Shown: one piece after another, positions 43,184-52,121 of the stretch
Layout: every line of letters starts with the position of its first letter
Position numbering within the stretch: position 1 is the first letter of the stretch
Assembly: GCF_051912485.1 (NCBI RefSeq)
Contig: NZ_CP196822.1
Location: 1,922,001 to 1,986,000 of the forward strand
Direction of reading: 5' to 3'
Length of the DNA: 64,000 bases
DNA from: Nitrobacter sp051912485
Lineage (GTDB): Bacteria > Pseudomonadota > Alphaproteobacteria > Rhizobiales > Xanthobacteraceae
The notes under the pieces: model-generated
Database searches by the model: none
What the model was told of the DNA's origin: nothing
The model's input: only the letters and a program-made list of their open reading frames with translations
Program-made: the position numbers and the translations under genes

Positions 43184-44566
43184 TCACGACTTGCGCTTGC
43201 GCTTATGCGCAAACGGATTGGCCTTTTCGCGAAGCGTGATGCGGATCGGCGTGCCGGGCAGGTCGAAAAAGCCGCGCAGGCTGTTGACGAGATAGCGCAG
43301 ATAGGATTCCGGAACCGCGTCCGCCCGCGAACAGAACACAATGAAACTCGGCGGCCGCGCCTTGGCCTGGGTTGCATAGTTGAGTTTCAATCGCCGACCC
43401 GAGACCGCTGGCGGCGGGTTGGCATCGACCGCCTGCTCGAACCAGCGATTGAGCGCGGCGGTCGGCACGCGGCGGTTCCAGACGGCGTAGGCGTTTTGGA
43501 TTGCCGTCATCAGGCCGTCGATCCCAACACCCGTCTGGCCGGAAACCGCGACAATCGGCGCGCCCTTGACCTGCGGCAGCAGGTGATCGGCATCGGTACG
43601 CAGCGACGCGATCCGGCTCGACCCGCGATCCACCAAATCCCACTTGTTGACGGCGATCACGAGGGCGCGACCCTCGCGCTCGATCAGATCGGCGATGCGG
43701 AGGTCCTGCTCCTCGAATTTGTTCTGCACATCCATCATCAACACGACGACTTCGGCGAACCTGACGGCACGCAACGTATCCGCAACCGACAGTTTCTCGA
43801 GCTTCTCCTCGATCCGCGACCTGCGCCGCAACCCGGCGGTGTCGAAAATCCGGAAATCCCGACCCTTCCAGTCCAGTTCGACCGAAATGGAATCCCGCGT
43901 GGTCCCGGCTTCGGGGCTGGTCAGCAGTCGCTCTTCCCCAAGCAGATAATTGATCAGTGTCGATTTGCCGGCATTGGGGCGTCCGACAATCGCAACACGG
44001 ATCGGGCGCTGTGAGATATCCCCGGACTCGATGATATCGTCATCGTCGAATTCCTCTGTTTCTTCGGCTGGCTCCGGCATCACGGCGCGCAACGCGTCAT
44101 AAAGATCGCTCAGGCCCTCGCCGTGCTCGGCGGACACGCCGACGGGATCACCAAGCCCGAGCGCGTAGGACTCCATCGCTCCGGCCTCGCCGTGCCTACC
44201 CTCGCTCTTATTGGCGACGAGCACGACCGGCTTGTTGGCACGGCGCGCGAAATCGGCAAATGAACGATCGGTCGGTGTCAGGCCCGCGCGCGCATCGAAT
44301 ACGAACATCAGGGCATCGGCGGCTGCAATCGCAGCCTCGGTCTGCTCCTGCATACGCGCCGTCAACGAGCCGCGCGGACCTTCATCCAGGCCGGCGGTGT
44401 CGATTACCGTGAAATCCAGATCACCGAGCCGCGCCTGTCCTTCGCGGCGATCGCGTGTCACGCCCGGTTTGTCATCGACCAGCGCGAGCTTCTGTCCGAC
44501 CAGACGGTTGAACAGGGTCGACTTGCCGACATTAGGTCGGCCTATGATTGCAATGGTGAAGGACAT
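43184..44566 (-). CDS. der: Ribosome assembly GTPase Der (EngA)
   Basis: A 460-residue protein with two tandem GTPase domains: the first P-loop in GRPNVGKSTLFN, the second in GRPNAGKSTLIN, with DTAGL switch motifs in both and NKSE/NKWD specificity motifs, then a KH-like C-terminal domain ending in the basic PFAHKRKRKS. Der is needed for 50S subunit assembly. The start is the ATG at 44566. It lies downstream of the lipoprotein and YfgM-like genes, all minus strand. Confidence 0.97.
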   Translation of the reverse strand: MSFTIAIIGRPNVGKSTLFNRLVGQKLALVDDKPGVTRDRREGQARLGDLDFTVIDTAGLDEGPRGSLTARMQEQTEAAIAAADALMFVFDARAGLTPTDRSFADFARRANKPVVLVANKSEGRHGEAGAMESYALGLGDPVGVSAEHGEGLSDLYDALRAVMPEPAEETEEFDDDDIIESGDISQRPIRVAIVGRPNAGKSTLINYLLGEERLLTSPEAGTTRDSISVELDWKGRDFRIFDTAGLRRRSRIEEKLEKLSVADTLRAVRFAEVVVLMMDVQNKFEEQDLRIADLIEREGRALVIAVNKWDLVDRGSSRIASLRTDADHLLPQVKGAPIVAVSGQTGVGIDGLMTAIQNAYAVWNRRVPTAALNRWFEQAVDANPPPAVSGRRLKLNYATQAKARPPSFIVFCSRADAVPESYLRYLVNSLRGFFDLPGTPIRITLREKANPFAHKRKRKS

Positions 44567-44631
44567 CGGTGTTCCCTGCCCAGCAGGGGCCGCGTCTCAA
44601 TACCAGCGTTTCGGCGGCGCCGATACCGCTG

Positions 44632-45171
44632 TCAGCGCGAGAAGCTGCCGCTGGGCACTGGCGCCGGAAATGGCGAGGCATCCGGCTGGGGCTGCTGCGG
44701 CGCGGCCTGCTGCTGCGGCGCGGGTTCCTCCTTGGGCAGCGAGGTGCTTCGACGATGGACAAGCCGCTTCGGCTTGGCAGCCGGCGGTGCAGCAGCGGCG
44801 GCGCTGCCGTCATCCGCAGGAGCCTCCTCACCACCAGCAGCCGCAGTGCCCGCGTCAGCGGGTTTACCCTTTGCCCGTGATCGCTTTGCCGGTTTGGGCT
44901 CTTCCGATGCCGCAGCAGGTGGAACCGCCGCCTGTTGCTGTTGCTGCTCAACGTTGCTCTTGTAGAGATCCTTCGGCACGCCCTGCTCGATGCCCGGGAC
45001 ACCCTCAGGGAAAACCGGCTCGCGCTTGCCCGGCAGCTTTTTCTTCGTATCGAGGAAGTCGAGCATATCGGACGGATCCCAATTGCTCAGGCCGCCGCCG
45101 CCACAACCGGCCAGCGCGCCGCACAGCGAGATCAGAACAGCGGAAGCAATCAGGCGTTGCGAGCGGCGCAT
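44632..45171 (-). CDS. Pro/Ala-rich lipoprotein in the bamB position
   Basis: A 179-residue lipoprotein starting MRRSQRLIASAVLISLCG, with lipobox LAGC. The first 70 residues look structured (WDPSDMLDFLDTKKKLPGKR, VFPEGVPGIEQGVPKDLYK). The rest is Gln-, Pro-, Ala- and Lys-rich and likely disordered. In many proteobacteria bamB, a beta-propeller lipoprotein of the BAM complex, sits between yfgM and der. Here the same slot holds this shorter protein with no propeller repeats. Function is unknown. An upstream start at 45204 is possible but would bury the signal peptide. Confidence 0.75.
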   Translation of the reverse strand: MRRSQRLIASAVLISLCGALAGCGGGGLSNWDPSDMLDFLDTKKKLPGKREPVFPEGVPGIEQGVPKDLYKSNVEQQQQQAAVPPAAASEEPKPAKRSRAKGKPADAGTAAAGGEEAPADDGSAAAAAPPAAKPKRLVHRRSTSLPKEEPAPQQQAAPQQPQPDASPFPAPVPSGSFSR

Positions 45172-45210
45172 AAACAGTTCTCGTTCAAAACTTGAGTTCG
45201 GCACATCTAC

Positions 45211-45864
45211 TCAGCTCTTCGCAACCCGCGGCAGCAAGGCTTGCAAGGCTTCGGCGCGGCTTCGCAGGCCGGACGGTGTCTGGCCGTCCTCGCTGATCAC
45301 ATCAAGCCATTTCCGGGCGGCCGTCGCATCGTTAGCGCGCCAGGCGGATAACGCCAGCAGTTCGCGCGCGGTGTGGCGGAAGGCCGCCTCGGGCGCGGCC
45401 GCTGGCTCCAGCCGCTGCAGCATGTTGTTGTAGGTCTCGGTGTCCAGCAGCAATCCGGCGGCGCGCACCCGCGCGAGATCGCGCTCCACGCCGCTGAAAC
45501 CGCTGTCGGCTGCGATCGCATCATAGAGCTTGACCGCCTCCTTGGGATCACGCTTGACGGCTTCGGCAGCAGCACGAAGGCGCGACAGATTGCGATAGCC
45601 GGGTGGCGCGGCCGCCGCCAGTTTCGTGAAGGCCGCTTCGGCTTCGGCATGCTTGTTTTGATCTGCCAGCACCGCCGCCGCCTCGAAGGCCGCACCGGCC
45701 TCGGCAGCCTTTTGGGCCTGGAGGTACTGATATCCACGCCAGCCCCCAACAGCAGCAATGATCACGACGGCAGCGGCAATGATCAGTCCCGAATAGCGGC
45801 TCCAAACCTTCTGGACCTTCTCGCGGCGCAGCTCATCATCAATTTCGCTAAACAGCTCAGTCAC
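45211..45864 (-). CDS. YfgM-like TPR membrane protein
   Basis: A 217-residue protein: a short cytoplasmic N-terminus (MTELFSEIDDELRREKVQKVWSR, split here only by description), one membrane helix (GLIIAAAVVIIAAVGGW), then a periplasmic alpha-helical TPR-like region (AAFEAAAVLADQNKHAEAEA, AAPPGYRNLSRLRAAAEAV). This is the topology of YfgM, an ancillary subunit of the SecYEG translocon that also contacts periplasmic chaperones. It lies seven bases of coding gap upstream of the lipoprotein gene start region and is followed by der. Confidence 0.85.
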   Translation of the reverse strand: MTELFSEIDDELRREKVQKVWSRYSGLIIAAAVVIIAAVGGWRGYQYLQAQKAAEAGAAFEAAAVLADQNKHAEAEAAFTKLAAAAPPGYRNLSRLRAAAEAVKRDPKEAVKLYDAIAADSGFSGVERDLARVRAAGLLLDTETYNNMLQRLEPAAAPEAAFRHTARELLALSAWRANDATAARKWLDVISEDGQTPSGLRSRAEALQALLPRVAKS

Positions 45865-46336
45865 TTAATTCTTTCCCCGTCCCCGATTTTCCGCAAGCCA
45901 CGCGGCGCAGCCTTGTCGCACATCCCGGTCGATGGCGGCGGCAATACCCTAGCGATATGGCGCCGACAAGGCAAAGCAGACCGGATCCGCTAACCGCCCG
46001 GCAGGACGCGTGCGTTCGGTTCGGCTCCGTGACCTGGTCTTGTCCCGAATCCAAAGCAACATAGCGAAGCGAACTTCGGATTCGGAAAAATTGAATCGGG
46101 GAGCGAGCCATTCTCAAATGGCAATCCGATGATCCCGAGCGGGAGGCAAAGGATCACAGTCATTTCTGCGTTGTGAAGAACACCCACGCCAAGCCGTACT
46201 TTTTCAGACGAGCAACACCGTCCCACCTTCAACTATCGTCATCCACGCTGTTTCATGAACAACGCGCGGAAGTCGCATAAGGCCGGAACGGTGTTACGAG
46301 CGTGCGCCGGTCAATCGCTAAGCGAGCTAAAACTGC
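45865..46336. other. Intergenic region left of the cytochrome gene
   Basis: About 470 bases. I find no gene. An eight-base perfect inverted repeat CCGAATCC / GGATTCGG (46045-46052 and 46078-46085) lies in it without a T-run. The promoter of the YfgM-like gene should be near 45870-45950. It lies beside the lower-GC cytochrome gene. Confidence 0.45.
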
Positions 46337-48124
46337 TCAAAGCGTTTTCAGATATTCGAGAAGGGCTTTCTTTTCGGCATCTGGCAGACTTGTCCCAAAT
46401 TCGTGGCCGCAACGGCTATTGCCAGAGTTCAGATCGTCACAACCGGTCGTCTCGCGAATATTACCGGACTGGGCCTGATTTGAAGCGATGCCGATGTTAT
46501 CCAAGTCGTAGTCAGGACCGACCACAAAGCGCTGCTGCCGTTGGCTTGCAGGCTTAAGCAATTCCGCAAGACTTGCGACCGAGCCATTGTGCAGGTACGG
46601 AGCGGCCGCCCAAATGCCGTGGAGAACCCGCGATTCATAGGCGCCCTTCGGGGGCGTCGGGCTTCCAGCGTCCATGCCAAGTCGAAGGCGGATTTGGGGA
46701 GTTGCAACGGCATCAGGAAGTTTGAATGCGCCCGGCAAGTCCTGCAAGACGGATGGGAGGCGGTTGGCGTCGACGGGTTCTGATTCGCTCGCTGCAGCGC
46801 CGGGTTTGATAGCAGCGCCAAGCGCCCGACGTGACGAACCGGTCGAGAAGCTCACGACATGCTCTGCGATCGTGCCTATCACCGAGGTCGCGAGGATATT
46901 GAATGCGAGGTCGGTTTCCTTCAGCGGCTTTGTAGCGAACGGAATGTAAGCACCTTGCAGGACCCCTGATTTGGCCGTCCATCCCAGGATATCGTATTGA
47001 CGTGTGTCCGTCCCCACATTCTGAATTGGCGTCGCCCAAGTCTGCTGAAATGGAAAACGCACCTTGCCGGCTTTCTCACCGTGGCATCCCTGACATCCGC
47101 CGTCAGCAGTCGACCGTTCAAAGATCGCCTGGCCCTTGGCCGCCAATACGGTATCGACGGACCATGGCCATTTCGGCGGCCCAATCCTCTTCGCAAGCTC
47201 TTCGAGCCTTTCCAGCCCGTCGAAATTCGCAGAATTATTATTCAGGAAGTCAATGAAGGGGCCCGTGCTTGTGGGCTGATAGGTGCCGAACACGCCCAGG
47301 ACTTCGCCAACATTTCTGCCTAGTGCGAGGATATCACTCCCATTGTCTGCAAAGCCCGGCCACTGTGTTTTGTCCTGTTTGGGTGCATTCCAGAGAAACG
47401 GATAACGTACCGGTGCATCGGCTTTGTGAATGTTCTCCTGGATCAGAAATGACGGCTCTGGGCCGAGGCCCAACCCGGTCACCCGATTGAAGATCATGCC
47501 GACTGCATCGAGGCGTCCTAATCCCCACCTAGGATTGGGAAGAGCTCGATCCATGATCGTGTGATAGCGAACGTACCACGCGTCAACGTCGCGCCGTAGC
47601 GCAGCGACCTTATCGCTGTCAGGAGTGGCCGTTTGGAGGACAGAAGCAGCAAAGGTCTGGAACGCGACATTATCGGACGTTGCGCGCGCCATCGCTTTAT
47701 CGAGGTCGTCCAGAAATGCTTGGAAGTCGACGAGTGCCGGTCCTCCATCAACACGATATTGCCGGTCTCCGACCTTGATTTGGCGGGTGTGACAGGCGGA
47801 GCACGTCATCCCAACCACCTTCGCGCCGGTCGGGCCGCTCGCGTGAAATCCTAATGGAAGTTCTCTCAAGCTATCAGAACCAGGCAAATATCCGTATCTC
47901 GTCAAACCGTCGGAGAGAAAAGGAACGCCATCAGCTTGCTTTAGCGCTTTGAGCCACGCCAAAGGAATGAGGCGCGAACCTTGATCGCGTGTGTAGAAAT
48001 CGCTGCGACTGGACGCATCCCAAGCTGGGCCTTGGTCGACGAATACCGGAGTAGATTCATCCGCCGAAGATGATGTGACGAGAGAAAAATTCAGGAGGAC
48101 GAGGGCCAGAATAAGGGTTCGCAT
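46337..48124 (-). CDS. Di-haem c-type cytochrome of RoxA/cytochrome-c-peroxidase type
   Basis: A 595-residue exported protein with a signal peptide (residues 1-21) and two haem sites, CSACH (108-112) and CQGCH (344-348). The segment YESRVLHGIWAAAPYLHNGSVASL is typical of the RoxA-like di-haem peroxidase relatives, whose best known member cleaves rubber. Others are uncharacterised. The start at 48124 (MRTLILALVLL) fits the signal peptide. Codon usage and base composition look less GC-rich than in neighbouring housekeeping genes, hinting at transfer. No accessory genes accompany it. Confidence 0.85.
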   Translation of the reverse strand: MRTLILALVLLNFSLVTSSSADESTPVFVDQGPAWDASSRSDFYTRDQGSRLIPLAWLKALKQADGVPFLSDGLTRYGYLPGSDSLRELPLGFHASGPTGAKVVGMTCSACHTRQIKVGDRQYRVDGGPALVDFQAFLDDLDKAMARATSDNVAFQTFAASVLQTATPDSDKVAALRRDVDAWYVRYHTIMDRALPNPRWGLGRLDAVGMIFNRVTGLGLGPEPSFLIQENIHKADAPVRYPFLWNAPKQDKTQWPGFADNGSDILALGRNVGEVLGVFGTYQPTSTGPFIDFLNNNSANFDGLERLEELAKRIGPPKWPWSVDTVLAAKGQAIFERSTADGGCQGCHGEKAGKVRFPFQQTWATPIQNVGTDTRQYDILGWTAKSGVLQGAYIPFATKPLKETDLAFNILATSVIGTIAEHVVSFSTGSSRRALGAAIKPGAAASESEPVDANRLPSVLQDLPGAFKLPDAVATPQIRLRLGMDAGSPTPPKGAYESRVLHGIWAAAPYLHNGSVASLAELLKPASQRQQRFVVGPDYDLDNIGIASNQAQSGNIRETTGCDDLNSGNSRCGHEFGTSLPDAEKKALLEYLKTL

Positions 48125-48442
48125 CTGTGCTCCGAAGGCACAGCCGTTTATGGCTGTCGTGTTGTTATCAATGCGCCGCCGCACGCGACGGACGTAATTC
48201 GCACGGATAATGTTTTCTAGCAAGAGTTGCGATCAACAGAAAATTCTAGTTAAGCGAACTTAAAAGTTGATGGGGATCAGTTACCCTCCGGTCGATGACG
48301 ATCGCTGATAAATCGACATAGAAGCCAAGTCGTGTGACACAGCGATCACCCAAAACCAATCGCAGCGATATTGATGACGCCGAGATAGCTGAGAGCAGTT
48401 TTGTCGTGTCGTGTAGCGGGACGGCGGGGTGGCGCGCGTATT
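48125..48442. other. Upstream region of the cytochrome gene
   Basis: 318 bases between panB and the cytochrome gene. No gene or repeat is recognised. It likely contains the cytochrome promoter. The stretch 48170-48260 looks AT-rich for this window. Confidence 0.45.
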
Positions 48443-49270
48443 TCAATCGCGCTTCGACTTCATTGCATAAACGTGTTCCGGGCCGGGAAAGGCGCGACTA
48501 CGCACATCGCGCGCATAGCCTTCGATCGCAGCCTCGATCATGGGACCGAGTTGGCCATAGCGCCGGACGAATTTCGGCGCGCGCGGCGACAACCCGAGCA
48601 TGTCTTCTAGCACCAACACCTGACCGTCACAGGCTGGGCTGGCGCCGATGCCAATCGTCGGGATTGCCACGGTTTCCGTGATCTTGCGTGCGAGAGGCTC
48701 CGCGACCGCCTCGATCACCATCGAGAACGCGCCGGCCTCAGCCACGGCTCGCGCATCGTCCTCGATCGGCTGCCACGTTCCCTCCTCGCGTCCCTGCGCG
48801 CGAAATGAGCCCAGCGTGTTGATCGATTGCGGCGTCAGGCCGACATGCCCCATCACGGGAACACCGCGCGCGGTGAGAAACGCGATGGTTTCCGCCATCT
48901 TCACGCCGCCTTCGAGTTTCACCGCGCCACAGAGCGTCTCCTTGAGAATGCGCACGGCGGAATGAAACGCCTGCTCCTTCGAGGCCTCGTAGGAGCCGAA
49001 CGGCATATCCACCACGACCAGCGCCTGTTGCGATCCGCGCATCACCGCCCGGCCCTGCAGGATCATCATATCCAGCGTGACCGGCACCGTGGTCTCGAAA
49101 CCGTGCATCACGTTGCCGAGACTGTCGCCCACCAGAATGACGTCGCAATGGCGGTCGACCAACGCTGCGGTATGAGCATGATACGAGGTCAGCATCACGA
49201 TCGGATCGCCATTCTTGCGAGCGCGAATGTCGGGTGCTGTCCTGCGCCTGATGGCCGACTGGACCGACAT
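48443..49270 (-). CDS. panB: 3-methyl-2-oxobutanoate hydroxymethyltransferase
   Basis: A 275-residue TIM-barrel enzyme, first step of pantothenate synthesis, adding a hydroxymethyl group from methylene-THF to ketoisovalerate. Motifs: IVMLTSYHAHTAALVD, VILVGDSLGNVMHG (metal Asp), VKLEGGVKMAETI, GHVGLTPQSINTLG, and IPTIGIGASPACDGQVLVLEDMLG. The start is the ATG at 49270 (MSVQSAIRRRTAPDIRARKN). It follows nnrU by a single base. Confidence 0.96.
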   Translation of the reverse strand: MSVQSAIRRRTAPDIRARKNGDPIVMLTSYHAHTAALVDRHCDVILVGDSLGNVMHGFETTVPVTLDMMILQGRAVMRGSQQALVVVDMPFGSYEASKEQAFHSAVRILKETLCGAVKLEGGVKMAETIAFLTARGVPVMGHVGLTPQSINTLGSFRAQGREEGTWQPIEDDARAVAEAGAFSMVIEAVAEPLARKITETVAIPTIGIGASPACDGQVLVLEDMLGLSPRAPKFVRRYGQLGPMIEAAIEGYARDVRSRAFPGPEHVYAMKSKRD

Positions 49271-49271
49271 G

Positions 49272-49856
49272 CTATGCTCCAAAGGCGGGAACGCCGACGA
49301 CGTAAGGATGGAAGAGAGCGCCGAGCGCGAGATAGACGACAAAACCGACGACAACCGCGATCACGTCATTGCGAACCCCGCCGACCGGAATCGGCAACCC
49401 ACTGGGGTCGGTCCGGTGCTTGAGCGAGATGCGGTCGATCACCGCCCACGCCAGGATCGAGCCGAACAGGATGATCGAGCCAAGATCTCCGTTAGCGAGC
49501 AGATGCGCCGCCGCCCATAGCTTGACGCCAGCCAGCATCGGATGCTTCAGCTTTGCATAGATGCGGCCGCGGATATATGACGCCACCACTAGGATGATAG
49601 CAGGCAGGATCAGCGCTTCGGCGATGTGCTTCATCACGCGCGGCGGATACCAGACGTCGATCCACCCAGTGGCGCGGTAGTGCAGAAACCCCCAGACAAT
49701 CAGCGCGACGCCGGCCGCGGAGATCAGCGAAAACCCGATCTTGTATGGTCCATCGCCGTAGGACGAGATTAACCGCGCGCGAAAATCGCGCTTCGTCGCG
49801 GCGAGGTGCACACCGAGGAACAGAACAAGGCCAGCAATCATCACCAACAAACCCAT
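49272..49856 (-). CDS. NnrU family membrane protein
   Basis: A 194-residue polytopic membrane protein. Hydrophobic segments at MIAGLVLFLGVHLA, GFSLISAAGVALIVWGF, EALILPAIILVVASYI, GSIILFGSILAWAVI and DVIAVVVGFVVYLALGALF, and the RIYAKLKHPMLAGVKLWAAAH segment, are typical. NnrU was named for nitrite/NO metabolism gene clusters and is related to NnrU/isoprenylcysteine methyltransferase-like proteins. No denitrification gene is nearby. It lies one base upstream of panB on the same strand. Confidence 0.9.
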   Translation of the reverse strand: MGLLVMIAGLVLFLGVHLAATKRDFRARLISSYGDGPYKIGFSLISAAGVALIVWGFLHYRATGWIDVWYPPRVMKHIAEALILPAIILVVASYIRGRIYAKLKHPMLAGVKLWAAAHLLANGDLGSIILFGSILAWAVIDRISLKHRTDPSGLPIPVGGVRNDVIAVVVGFVVYLALGALFHPYVVGVPAFGA

Positions 49857-50004
49857 CGTTTCCTCCTATGAGCACTGACCTCCGCTTATCATTTTTGAGG
49901 AGTTTCAGGCAACACGGTGCAGAAAAAGAGGCGAACACGTTTTCGTCGCGACAACACCCAGCAATCACGGCAAGGAACGCAGAGCGCCGCTTTGCTGTGC
50001 GGGC

Positions 50005-51624
50005 TTATGACGTCTTCTTCACGTCCTTGACGCTGGAGAACGTGATGCCCTCGGCCCGTTCCTTCGTATAGCCGAGATAGAATTCGTTCTTGGCCAGAAA
50101 CACCGGGTCGCCGTCGACGTCGTCGGCGACGCCGGAGCCGTTGGCGGCGATGAAAGCATCAAGCTTCTTGCGGTCGTCGGACGAAATCCAGCGCGCGAGC
50201 TGGAATTCGCTGATTTCGAAATCCACCGGTAACGAATATTCGGCATCGAGACGCGCTTTCAGCACATCGAGCTGCAGCATGCCGACAACGCCGACCAGTG
50301 CGGGCGCGCCGTCGCGCGGGCGGAAAACCTGCACAACCCCCTCTTCCGACATCTGCTGCAGGGCTTCCTTCAGCTTCTTCGCCTTCATCGCATCGGTAAG
50401 CCTGACCCGACGCACGATTTCCGGCGCGAACGACGGCACGCCGACGAAGGTGACATCCTCGCCTTCGGTCAGGGTATCGCCGATCCGCAATGTGCCGTGA
50501 TTGGGAATGCCGACCACGTCGCCGGCGTAGGCCTCGTCGGCAATGGCGCGGTCCTGAGCAAAGAAGAACTGCGGCGAGGACAACGGCATCGGTTTTCCCG
50601 TGCGCACCAGCTTCGCTTTCATGCCGCGGGTCAGTTTGCCCGAGCAGAGCCGCGCAAACGCAATGCGGTCGCGATGATTGGGATCCATATTGGCCTGGAT
50701 CTTGAACACGAAGGCCGTCATCCGCGCTTCACCCGCCTCAACCTTGCGCAGGTTGGACTCCTGCGCGCGCGGCGGCGGGGCGAATTTTCCAAGCCCGTCC
50801 AGGAGATCACCGACGCCGAAATTGCGCAGCGCCGAGCCGAAATACACGGGCGTCAGATGCCCCTCGCGGAAAGCGTTGAGGTCAAACGGCTTGCAGGCTT
50901 CGGTCACCAGCGCCAGTTCGTCCCTGATCTCGTTGACATTCAGGTTGGCATTGCGCGCCGCAAGGTCGGCGATATCGATCTGTTCGGCCGCGCCGGTCTT
51001 GGCGCCGCCACCTTCGAGCAGGCGGACGCCGCGGGTCGCGATGTCATAGGTGCCGAGAAAATCGCGGCCGCGCCCGACCGGCCAGGTCATGGGGGTGGTA
51101 TCGAGCGCCAGCGTTTTTTCGATCTCGTCGAGCAACTCGAAGGTATCGCGGCTCTCCCGGTCCATCTTGTTGATGAAAGTGATGATCGGGATATCGCGGA
51201 GACGGCAAACCTCGAACAGCTTTCGGGTGCGCGCCTCGATGCCCTTGGCCGCGTCGATCACCATCACGGCGGAATCCACCGCGGTCAGCGTGCGGTAGGT
51301 GTCCTCGGAAAAGTCCTCATGGCCGGGCGTGTCCAGCAGGTTGAATACGAGGTTCTCGAACTCGAACGTCATCACCGAGGTGACGACCGAGATGCCGCGA
51401 TCGCGCTCGATCTTCATCCAGTCAGACCGGGTGTTGCGCCGCTCGCCCTTGGCCTTGACCTGGCCAGCGAGATTGATGGCGCCGCCGAACAGCAGCAGCT
51501 TTTCCGTCAGCGTGGTCTTGCCGGCGTCAGGATGCGAGATGATCGCGAAGGTGCGTCGGCGCGCGACTTCCGCCGCCAGCGGCGAACGCGAGGCTGATTC
51601 ATTCGGCAGTGCCAGATCGGACAT
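50005..51624 (-). CDS. prfC: Peptide chain release factor 3
   Basis: A 539-residue translational GTPase that recycles RF1/RF2 after termination. G motifs: SHPDAGKTTLTEKLL (P-loop), RGISVVTSVMTFEF (switch I), DTPGHEDFSEDTYR, NKMDRE. The RF3-specific middle and C-terminal parts (FRPRDGAPALVGVVGMLQLDVL) are intact. The start is the ATG at 51624 (MSDLALPNESASRSP); the 33 upstream codons overlap GC-rich noncoding sequence. Divergent from sugE. Confidence 0.96.
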   Translation of the reverse strand: MSDLALPNESASRSPLAAEVARRRTFAIISHPDAGKTTLTEKLLLFGGAINLAGQVKAKGERRNTRSDWMKIERDRGISVVTSVMTFEFENLVFNLLDTPGHEDFSEDTYRTLTAVDSAVMVIDAAKGIEARTRKLFEVCRLRDIPIITFINKMDRESRDTFELLDEIEKTLALDTTPMTWPVGRGRDFLGTYDIATRGVRLLEGGGAKTGAAEQIDIADLAARNANLNVNEIRDELALVTEACKPFDLNAFREGHLTPVYFGSALRNFGVGDLLDGLGKFAPPPRAQESNLRKVEAGEARMTAFVFKIQANMDPNHRDRIAFARLCSGKLTRGMKAKLVRTGKPMPLSSPQFFFAQDRAIADEAYAGDVVGIPNHGTLRIGDTLTEGEDVTFVGVPSFAPEIVRRVRLTDAMKAKKLKEALQQMSEEGVVQVFRPRDGAPALVGVVGMLQLDVLKARLDAEYSLPVDFEISEFQLARWISSDDRKKLDAFIAANGSGVADDVDGDPVFLAKNEFYLGYTKERAEGITFSSVKDVKKTS

Positions 51625-51732
51625 CAGCGAGCGTTTGGCAGGGAAAACCGGTCGGATCAAGGGGTTTCCACGCCGCGCCCGGGGCGCCGCCGGGAGCTTG
51701 CCGGGCGCTCCCGCCTGCCCCATATCAAGGCG

Positions 51733-51784
51733 GCGGAAGGACGGCCTTCAGCATCTCACACAACCATCGCGGGGACGACCCTGC
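51733..51784 (+). promoter_or_regulatory. Guanidine-II (mini-ykkC) riboswitch candidate
   Basis: Two small hairpins with ACGR tetraloops precede the SMR exporter gene. The first is GAAGG-ACGG-CCTTC (51736-51749), extended outward by GC pairs. The second is GCGGGG-ACGA-CCCTGC (51769-51784). They are joined by about 17 bases, and an AAGGAGGG ribosome-binding site follows at 51793-51800. Paired hairpins with ACGG/ACGA loops upstream of SugE-type exporters are the hallmark of the guanidine-II class, where guanidinium binding dimerises the loops and frees the ribosome-binding site. Confidence 0.85.
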
Positions 51785-51806
51785 CCGTTTTCAAGGAGGG
51801 TTCGTC

Positions 51807-52121
51807 ATGGCCTGGTTCATGCTGTTCGTCGCCGGATTGATGGAAATCGGCTGGGCGGTCGGCCTCAAATACACCGAGGGGTTCACGCGACTGGTGCCCT
51901 CGGTATTGACGCTCGCAGCCATGGCCGCCAGCCTGGGGTTGCTCGGGCTGGTGCTCAAGACGCTGCCGATCGGCACCGCCTATGCGGTCTGGACCGGCAT
52001 TGGCGCGGTTGGCACCGCGATCCTCGGCATCGTGCTGTTCGGCGATCCGGCAACGATGGCGCGGCTCGCCTGCATCGCTCTCATCGTCGCCGGCATCGCC
52101 GGGCTGAAGCTCGTTACTTGA
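51807..52121 (+). CDS. sugE: SMR-family guanidinium exporter (SugE/Gdx type)
   Basis: A 104-residue four-helix membrane protein of the small multidrug resistance family, working as an antiparallel dimer with proton exchange. The start MAWFMLFVAGLMEIGWAVGL carries the essential Glu13, with KYTEGFTRL typical of the SugE/Gdx branch; AYAVWTGIGAVGTAILG is the third-fourth helix region. The start is the ATG at 51807 with AAGGAGGG seven bases upstream. The guanidine-II riboswitch in its leader supports guanidinium export as its job. Its stop overlaps the end of the convergent phosphate transporter gene by eight bases. Confidence 0.93.
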   Translation: MAWFMLFVAGLMEIGWAVGLKYTEGFTRLVPSVLTLAAMAASLGLLGLVLKTLPIGTAYAVWTGIGAVGTAILGIVLFGDPATMARLACIALIVAGIAGLKLVT

